Part shown: in pieces, positions 59,472 through 64,000 of the stretch
Layout of the letters: the number at the start of each line of letters is the position of its first letter
How positions within the stretch are numbered: position 1 is the first letter of the stretch
NCBI GenBank assembly: GCA_963840275.1
Contig: CAWIYK010000010.1
Location: 1,276,158 to 1,340,157 of the forward strand
Source: Actinophytocola sp963840275
GTDB taxonomy: Bacteria > Actinomycetota > Actinomycetes > Mycobacteriales > Pseudonocardiaceae
Direction of reading: 5' to 3'
Length of the DNA stretch: 64,000 nt
Notes under the pieces: generated by a model
Databases searched by the model: none
Told to the model about the DNA's origin: nothing
What the model saw: only the letters and a program-made list of their open reading frames with translations
Translations under genes and position numbers: made by a program

Positions 59472-60128
59472 TCACATGCTGCGCAGCACCGACACGACCG
59501 CGCCCAGCACCACGGCCCGGTCGCCGTCGATGACGTCGTAGGCCGGGTTGCGCGGCTCGAGGTACACGTGACCGTCGCGGCGGCGGTACACCTTGACGGT
59601 GGCCTCGTCGTCGATCATCGCCGCGACGATCTGACCCGAGTGCGCCTCGTGCTGCTGTCGCACCACCACGATGTCGCCGTCGCAGATGGCGGCGTCGACC
59701 ATCGAGTCGCCGCGTACCCGCAGCCCGAAGACGGTGCCGCGCCCGGTCAGCCCTCGAGGCAGCGTCAGCACGTCGTCGACGTGCTCCTCCGCCGAGATCG
59801 GACTTCCCGCGGCGATGTGGCCGACCACGGGCACGGGCACCGAGTCGTCGGCGGGCGCCGCCGACTCGCGTAGGAACAGGCGCACGTCGATCGGTCGCGA
59901 CATCGTGTCGCTGCGCCGCAGGAAACCCTTGTCCTCCAGGCTCGCCAGGTGTTTCGACACCGACGACGACGACCGGAGGCCGACCGCGTCGCCGATCTGC
60001 CGCGTGCTCGGCGCGTACCCGTGGTCGACCACCCAGTCCCGGATCGTCGCCAGGATCCGCTGCTGGCGCGGCGGCAGGGAGGAGGGGTCCAGGTGCTCGA
60101 ACGCGTCAAGCGTGTCGTAGGCGGTCAC
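59472..60128 (-). CDS. lexA: LexA-family repressor (autoproteolytic), divergent
   Basis: From GTG 60128 the product has 218 residues; ATG 60164 is an alternative. It has an N-terminal LexA DNA-binding domain (L-P-P-R-Q-Q-R-I-L, R-Q-I-G-D-A-V-G-L) and a peptidase S24 domain with cleavage pair A107-G108 in H-I-A-A-G-S-P, Ser142 in R-G-D-S-M-V-D and Lys179 in A-T-V-K-V-Y. Self-cleavage is therefore possible. No TCGAAC-N4-GTTCGA box lies upstream, and the sequence differs from housekeeping LexA, so it may be a second copy. Role: SOS or stress repressor. Confidence 0.82.
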   Translation of the reverse strand: MTAYDTLDAFEHLDPSSLPPRQQRILATIRDWVVDHGYAPSTRQIGDAVGLRSSSSVSKHLASLEDKGFLRRSDTMSRPIDVRLFLRESAAPADDSVPVPVVGHIAAGSPISAEEHVDDVLTLPRGLTGRGTVFGLRVRGDSMVDAAICDGDIVVVRQQHEAHSGQIVAAMIDDEATVKVYRRRDGHVYLEPRNPAYDVIDGDRAVVLGAVVSVLRSM

Positions 60129-60153
60129 CAGCGGAATCGTAGAGGTAGACGCC

Positions 60154-60202
60154 TTGGTCCACATCTCCGGCCGCGCAACTCACGGGTTGCGTGTGGGACC
60201 AA
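60154..60202. promoter_or_regulatory. Nested 49-bp dyad upstream of lexA-like gene
   Basis: Outer arms TTGGTCC (60154-60160) and GGACCAA (60196-60202), extended by AC/GT, enclose inner arms CGCAAC (60174-60179) and GTTGCG (60186-60191). It may be an operator for the LexA-like protein or an RNA hairpin. Confidence 0.55.
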
Positions 60203-60280
60203 CTTTCCTGGAGCCACCGCTGGCGGCGAGCCCGCCCTCGAACCCACGTGACTCGGCGGATCGGCCGGCCCCCGGTCCGC

Positions 60281-60853
60281 TCAGCCGCTGCCCGGCCAGT
60301 TCCTGAGTGTGACGTCGAGTGCGTCGAGAGCACATGCCCAGGAGGCGTCCGCGTCGCGCGGGTGGTGCGAGAAGCCGCCCGCCGTCTCCAGGCTCACGTA
60401 GCCGTGGAACGTGCTGTGCAGCATCCGCACCGCGTCGGTCTCGGCCGGTTCCGGCAGCTCGTAGCCGCGCAGGATGGCCCGCGTCATCCGTGAGTGCCGG
60501 GCCGCGGCACCGGCGGCCGCGGTCTCCGGGTCGAGCCGGGTGAGCGTGGCGGCGTACCTGCCGGGGTGCGCCTTCGCGTAGTCCCGGTAGGCGGCGGCGA
60601 ACGCCACGAGCGCGTCCTTGCCGGCACGGCCCGCGATGGCGGCGGCGACCAGGTCGGCGAGCTCGGCCAGCGCCAGCGCCGCTACCCGCGCGCGGAGCTC
60701 CTGGGCGTTCCTGATGTGCGAGTACAGGCTCGCGTCCTTGACGCCGAAGCCGCGTGCGACCGCCGACACGGTGACGTTCTCGAACCCGATCTCGTCGGCC
60801 AGGTCCGCCGCCGCCCTGGTCAGGCGCTCGACGGTCAGCCCGGCGCGTGCCAT
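60281..60853 (-). CDS. TetR-family repressor (paired with FBP gene)
   Basis: The 190-residue protein has the TetR DNA-binding domain (L-T-R-A-A-A-D-L-A-D-E-I-G, V-S-A-V-A-R-G-F-G-V-K-D-A-S-L-Y-S-H-I) and a TetR_C-type C-terminus with T-L-R-N-W at the end. ATG 60853 is divergent from the FBP gene (69 bp between them), and the TTGCCTA dyad lies in that gap. TetR next to an FBP-domain gene is a recurrent pair in actinomycetes, and the repressor probably responds to an inhibitor of translation. Confidence 0.93.
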   Translation of the reverse strand: MARAGLTVERLTRAAADLADEIGFENVTVSAVARGFGVKDASLYSHIRNAQELRARVAALALAELADLVAAAIAGRAGKDALVAFAAAYRDYAKAHPGRYAATLTRLDPETAAAGAAARHSRMTRAILRGYELPEPAETDAVRMLHSTFHGYVSLETAGGFSHHPRDADASWACALDALDVTLRNWPGSG

Positions 60854-60886
60854 GCGGACCCCTTCCTGCCTAGGGTCAATATACGT

Positions 60887-60907
60887 TTGCCTAATGCTCC
60901 TAGGCAA
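60887..60907. promoter_or_regulatory. Shared TetR operator between tetR and FBP genes
   Basis: TTGCCTA (60887-60893) and TAGGCAA (60901-60907) are perfect arms around a 7-bp spacer, in the middle of the 69-bp divergent region. TetR proteins bind dyads of this size. A half-related TGCCTAGG lies nearby at 60868-60875. Confidence 0.72.
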
Positions 60908-60922
60908 CTTACCGTCGATCTC

Positions 60923-61420
60923 ATGAGAGCGGTCACCGAGAGCGACATCCGCGCGTCGTTCGTCAACTGCACCAAGGGTGAGGCGAAGCGTCTTGCCGTG
61001 CCGAAGGATCTCGCCGCGCGACCGTGGGACGACCTGGACTTCCTGGGATGGCGGAACCCCGCCACGCCGGACCGCGCCTACCTCGTCGCGGAGTCGGCCG
61101 ACGGTCTCGTCGGCGTGGCCCTGCGTCGTGCCACGCCGGCGGCGGGCGGGCGGCGCACCATGTGCTCGCTGTGCCTGACCACCCACACCGGTGACGGCGT
61201 CGCGTTGATGACGGCACGCAAGGCGGGCCGGACCGGGCAGCAGGGCAACTCCGTCGGCTCGTACCTGTGCGCCGACCTGGCCTGCTCGCTGTACCTGCGG
61301 GGGAAGAAGGAGGTCGAACCGGGCGGGCGGCTGCGCGAGTCGCTGACGCTGGCCGAACAGGTCGAGCGCACCACCGCCAACCTGGCGGGCTTCCTCGACC
61401 GCGTGCTCGGACGGGACTGA
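60923..61420 (+). CDS. FBP-domain EF-G-binding protein (FusB-like)
   Basis: The 165-residue protein begins with V-T-E-S-D-I-R-A-S-F-V-N-C-T-K-G-E-A-K-R-L, and has W-D-D-L-D-F-L-G-W-R-N-P, then a Cys-rich zinc module C-S-L-C-L-T...C-A-D-L-A-C-S. These are the FBP (FusB/FusC-like) features: a helical N-terminal domain and a C-terminal zinc-binding beta domain. FusB-type proteins bind EF-G and rescue it from fusidic acid. The TetR gene and shared operator support inducible drug tolerance. The LLM gene follows after 17 bp. Confidence 0.9.
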   Translation: MRAVTESDIRASFVNCTKGEAKRLAVPKDLAARPWDDLDFLGWRNPATPDRAYLVAESADGLVGVALRRATPAAGGRRTMCSLCLTTHTGDGVALMTARKAGRTGQQGNSVGSYLCADLACSLYLRGKKEVEPGGRLRESLTLAEQVERTTANLAGFLDRVLGRD

Positions 61421-61437
61421 ACTGGCACGATGCCGGG

Positions 61438-62307
61438 ATGCGCTTCTCGATCAACATCCCGAACTTCGGTGACTTCGCCGACCCGAGGGCGGTGGCGACG
61501 GCGGCCGCGGCGGCGGAACAGGCGGGCTGGGACGCGCTGTTCGTGTGGGATCACGTGGTGCACGACAAGCGGCGGCGCCGAGGTCAGCCCTTTGGCGACC
61601 CGTGGATGCTGTTGACCGCGGCCGCGTTGGCGACCTCCCGCATCGGGCTGGGCACCCTCGTCACCCCGGTGGCCCGGCGCCGGCCGGAACAGCTCGCCCG
61701 CCAGGTGGCCACCCTCGACTCCCTCAGCGGCGGCCGGGTGATCTTCGGCGCGGGTCTCGGCGGGCCGATCGACGACGAGTTCGGCAGCTTCGGCGAGCCG
61801 ACCGACCCGGTCGTGCTGGCCGAGCGCCTCGACGAGGGCCTCGAACTGCTGGACCGCTACTGGTCCGGCGAGCCGGTGCACCACAGCGGGCGGCACTACG
61901 AGGTCCGGGACGTCACGCTGCTGCCCACCCCGGTGCAACGCCCGCGCCCGCCGGTCTGGATCGGCGGGTTCTGGCCCAACCGCCGGCCGTTCCGCCGCGC
62001 CGCGCGCTGGGACGGCGTGGTTCCGCTCTTCACCACCGCGCGGCACGGCCACGTCCCGCCCGTCGACCAGGTCCGCGACCTGGTCGCCTACGTCCGGGAG
62101 CACCGGGGCGACCAGCAGGACCGCCCCTTCGACATCGTCCTCGGCGGCGCCACGACCGGTGCCGAGGCCGGCGACCTGATCGCACCGCTGGCCGACGCCG
62201 GCGCCACCTGGTGGGACGAACGCCGGCTCCAGACCGGCGACGACCTCCACCGGCTCGCGCCGGTGCTGCGGCGCATCGACGAGGGCCCGCCTACGGGGAC
62301 CAGGTGA
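61438..62307 (+). CDS. LLM-class F420/FMN-dependent oxidoreductase
   Basis: The 289-residue protein has the luciferase-like barrel pattern: F-S-I-N-I-P-N-F-G-D-F, W-D-A-L-F-V-W-D-H, L-G-T-L-V-T-P, R-R-P-E-Q-L-A-R-Q-V-A-T-L-D, F-G-A-G-L-G, and P-V-W-I-G-G-F. Residues are consistent with either FMN or coenzyme F420 as cofactor. It is downstream of the FBP gene and probably in its transcript. Its end overlaps the convergent P450 by 17 bp. Confidence 0.9.
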   Translation: MRFSINIPNFGDFADPRAVATAAAAAEQAGWDALFVWDHVVHDKRRRRGQPFGDPWMLLTAAALATSRIGLGTLVTPVARRRPEQLARQVATLDSLSGGRVIFGAGLGGPIDDEFGSFGEPTDPVVLAERLDEGLELLDRYWSGEPVHHSGRHYEVRDVTLLPTPVQRPRPPVWIGGFWPNRRPFRRAARWDGVVPLFTTARHGHVPPVDQVRDLVAYVREHRGDQQDRPFDIVLGGATTGAEAGDLIAPLADAGATWWDERRLQTGDDLHRLAPVLRRIDEGPPTGTR

Positions 62308-63511
62308 CCGGCAGCTCGCGTACGCCGTAGATGTTCGAGTCGGTGCGCAGCGGCACGTCCCCGGGCGCCACGGCGAGGCTCAGCGTCGGGAACCTGTTCA
62401 GCAGCGCGGGAAACGCGACCCGCATCTCGACCCTGGCGAGCTGTTGGCCGAGACACTGGTGGCTGCCGTAGCCGAGTGCGACGTGCGCGGTCGCGCGGCG
62501 GGTCAGGTCGAGTGTGTCCGGGTCGGGGTAGCGCGCCGGGTCCCGGTTCGCCGCCTGCAGCGAGACGGTGACGGTCTCGCCGGCCCGCACGGTCTCGCCG
62601 CCCAGCTCGACGTCCGTCAGCGCGGAGCGCGCGCCGGTGTGCGCGATCGTGAGGTAGCGCAACAGTTCCTCGACCGCCTCGTCGACGCCGGTCCGACCCG
62701 CGCGCAGGGCGTCGAGCTGCTCCGGGTTGCGCAGCAGCGCGTAGGTGCCCAGCGCGAGCATGTTCGCCGTCGTGTCCAGACCGGCGCCGAGCAGGAAGGT
62801 CCCCAACCCGGCCAGCTCGACGTCGCTGAGGTCGGTGGCGGTGAGGTCGCTCAGCAGGTCGTCGGTCGGCTCGGCCCGCTTGGCGAGCACCAGCTCCCGC
62901 AGGTACTCGGCCAACGCGGTCCACGCCGCGCCCTGCTCCTCGGCCGGCGCGCTGGTGCTGGTCAGCGTGAGCGCCTGGTGCCGGAAGAACTCGTGGTCCG
63001 CGTACGGCACGCCGAGCAGCTCACAGATCATCGACGCCGGCACCGGCTGCGCGAACGCCGTCACCAGGTCCACCGGCGGGCCGTGTCGCACCATGTCGTC
63101 GAGGCATCCGGCGGCGACCTGCTCGACCCGCTCGGTCAGCTGCCGCATCCTGCGGACGGTGAACTTCCCGGCGACCAGCTGGCGGTACCTGGTGTGCTCC
63201 GGCGCGTCGAGTCCCGACAGGTCCCCCGGCGGGGCCGGCGGGATCTCGGCGGGCCCACCGGGGAACGGATAGTGCATCAGCTCGTAGCGCGCGCTGAACC
63301 GGGAATCGCTCAGCACCGCGCGGACCACCTCGTGGCTCGTCGCGAGCCATCCGGCGTGTCCGTCCGGGTAGACCATCCTGGCGATCGGTCGCTCGGCCCG
63401 CAGGGCCGCCAGCTCGGCGGGCGGATCGAACGGGCACCCGGACGGGCGGGTCAGCGGCAGGGCGGGGACCGGGTCGCCCTGTGACATTTGTTCGCTCGCA
63501 AGCTCGCTCAT
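62291..63511 (-). CDS. Cytochrome P450
   Basis: ATG 63511 has GAGGGGGAGTC upstream and gives 406 residues. I-helix motif G-A-G-L-D-T-T, K-helix E-E-L-L-R, N-R-D-P-A-R-Y-P-D-P, and heme loop L-G-Y-G-S-H-Q-C-L-G (Cys353) are intact. The first ~12 codons are supplied by the third copy of the 74-bp repeat; conserved P450 sequence begins after residue ~15 (P-S-G-C-P-F-D-P-P-A). Redox partners are not in the window. The chain starts right after the second mini-ORF (ATGA). Confidence 0.93.
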   Translation of the reverse strand: MSELASEQMSQGDPVPALPLTRPSGCPFDPPAELAALRAERPIARMVYPDGHAGWLATSHEVVRAVLSDSRFSARYELMHYPFPGGPAEIPPAPPGDLSGLDAPEHTRYRQLVAGKFTVRRMRQLTERVEQVAAGCLDDMVRHGPPVDLVTAFAQPVPASMICELLGVPYADHEFFRHQALTLTSTSAPAEEQGAAWTALAEYLRELVLAKRAEPTDDLLSDLTATDLSDVELAGLGTFLLGAGLDTTANMLALGTYALLRNPEQLDALRAGRTGVDEAVEELLRYLTIAHTGARSALTDVELGGETVRAGETVTVSLQAANRDPARYPDPDTLDLTRRATAHVALGYGSHQCLGQQLARVEMRVAFPALLNRFPTLSLAVAPGDVPLRTDSNIYGVRELPVTWSP

Positions 63512-63585
63512 GACTCCCCCTCGCGGGCTCCGGGGAGCCGCTCGCGGTCGCCCTGTGACATTCGTTCGCTCGCAAGCTCGCTCAT
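63508..63585 (-). CDS. 25-residue mini-ORF, second repeat unit
   Basis: Same as the previous mini-ORF with V to M and C to R changes. It is preceded by GAGGGGGAGTC and overlaps the P450 ATG at 63511 through ATGA. It could couple P450 translation to that of the upstream permease. Confidence 0.5.
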   Translation of the reverse strand: MSELASERMSQGDRERLPGAREGES

Positions 63586-63659
63586 GACTCCCCCTCGCAG
63601 GCTCCGGGGAGCCGCTCGCGGTCGCCCTGTGACACTCGTTCGCTCGCAAGCTCGCTCAT
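63582..63659 (-). CDS. 25-residue mini-ORF, first repeat unit
   Basis: The frame reads M-S-E-L-A-S-E-R-V-S-Q-G-D-R-E-R-L-P-G-A-C-E-G-E-S and stops. Its ATG overlaps the permease stop, and its stop overlaps the next ATG (ATGA at both ends). It has no known family; more likely a translational coupler than a functional protein. Confidence 0.5.
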   Translation of the reverse strand: MSELASERVSQGDRERLPGACEGES

Positions 63660-64000
63660 CGGCTCTGCTCGTTCGCGAAAAGGCTCTTCGACCACGCGTA
63701 GCCGATGGCCGCGAGCACCACGCACCACCCGACGGCGATGATGCCGCTGTTGCCGATCGGGGTGCCGAGCAGCAGCCCGCGGACGGTCTCGATCACCGGG
63801 GTGAACGGCTGGTACTCGGCGAACCAGCGCAGCCACGCCGGCATCGAGTCGGTCGGCACGAACCCGCTGCCGAGGAACGGGAACAGCATGAACACCATCG
63901 GCGTGTTGCTCGCCGTCTCCACGCTCTTCGCCGCGAGACCGAGCGCCACCGACAGCCAGGTCAGCGCGAGGCTCAGCAACATCAGCAGGCCGGCGGCCGC
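63656..64000 (-). CDS. ABC-2 type transporter permease (C-terminal part; start beyond window)
   Basis: At least 114 residues are seen. They contain several TM helices, S-N-T-P-M-V-F-M-L-F-P-F-L-G-S-G-F-V-P and P-A-W-L-R-W-F-A-E-Y-Q-P-F-T-P-V, the DrrB-like ABC-2 membrane signature. The end is S-K-S-L-F-A-N-E-Q-S-R. The ATPase partner would lie upstream, outside the window. Probable drug or glycolipid exporter. Confidence 0.88.
   Translation of the reverse strand, partial: AAAGLLMLLSLALTWLSVALGLAAKSVETASNTPMVFMLFPFLGSGFVPTDSMPAWLRWFAEYQPFTPVIETVRGLLLGTPIGNSGIIAVGWCVVLAAIGYAWSKSLFANEQSR

Larger units (their letters stand above)
63482..63659 (-). repeat. Three tandem 74-bp units carrying RBS and start codon
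   Basis: Units at 63659-63586 and 63585-63512 are nearly identical; a third, truncated unit begins at 63511 and merges with the P450 coding region after ~30 bp. Each unit contains ATGAGCGAGCTTGCGAGCGA, TGTCACAGGGCGACC, and GAGGGGGAGTC as the next ribosome site. Confidence 0.9.

Noticed and set aside
61438..64000. Natural-product gene cluster (LLM, P450, ABC permease)
   Set aside because: No core biosynthetic enzyme is present; three tailoring/transport-like genes on different strands are not enough.

Overview
The window is a very GC-rich, gene-dense chromosomal segment of a filamentous actinomycete. Third codon positions are almost always G/C, GTG starts are common, and genes are often coupled by ATGA/GTGA overlaps. 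LexA-, STAS-, GAF-ANTAR-, EspG- and DUF1707-type proteins, many Sec-exported enzymes and few operons longer than four genes all fit the Pseudonocardiales (Saccharothrix/Lentzea/Amycolatopsis-like). The species assignment is inference. I see no rRNA, tRNA, CRISPR array, intact IS element or prophage.

Layout. 0-9 kb: a TolB-propeller/amidohydrolase (cut by the window edge), a DoxX protein, a secreted GH92 mannosidase with a ricin-type lectin tail behind a LacI-type operator, a coupled pair of transglutaminase-like proteins, a sortase-anchored SdrD-like surface protein and a DUF4396 membrane protein with two CsoR-like operators. 9-16 kb: a CNNM/CorC transporter, a PlsC acyltransferase, a short Rho paralogue, an RraA-like protein, three broken genes (an unknown tail, a BBE-oxidase tail, a KAP NTPase) and an unknown basic-linker protein ending at a strong terminator. 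16-25 kb: a repeat-tailed SGNH hydrolase, a response regulator and an unusual two-headed histidine kinase, PhzF, a DUF1707 protein, a 132-bp tandem repeat block, and a sigma-like/BNR-propeller fusion.

25-45 kb is mostly metabolism and regulation: truncated globin, PLP decarboxylase with AraC, flavodoxin-like reductase, CPA1 antiporter, DUF6351 secreted hydrolase, GAF-ANTAR, MarR with a PfpI-like protein and its operator pair, two Gfo/Idh/MocA oxidoreductases, a decayed GNAT gene, an S1 protease behind two DasR-like sites, a secreted GDSL esterase behind a BxlR-like site, a Vgb-like propeller, STAS and SRPBCC proteins, a GT1 glycosyltransferase, a Nudix protein and a lipase.

45-53 kb is the most system-like part. 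An XRE-NACHT-multi-TM protein is followed, after a terminator, by a tightly overlapping seven-gene operon of type VII (ESX)-related proteins: a PPE/WXG-like protein, a small helical partner, EspG, a 30-codon mini-gene, an EspC-like protein, a helical protein, and a secreted Ag85-like esterase. No ESX membrane core is present here. 53-64 kb: an alpha/beta hydrolase with TetR and operator, HAD, VOC, N-formylglutamate amidohydrolase, NB-ARC-TPR STAND NTPase, secreted lipase, LexA-like repressor, TetR with an FBP (EF-G-binding) protein, LLM oxidoreductase, and a cytochrome P450 linked to an ABC-2 permease by two tandem 74-bp units, each carrying a complete 25-codon ORF.

Most genes look like independent one- to three-gene transcription units. 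The clear multi-gene assemblies are HK-RR (with SGNH next to it), PfpI-MarR(-GAF/ANTAR), AraC-decarboxylase, FBP-LLM and the ESX-like operon.
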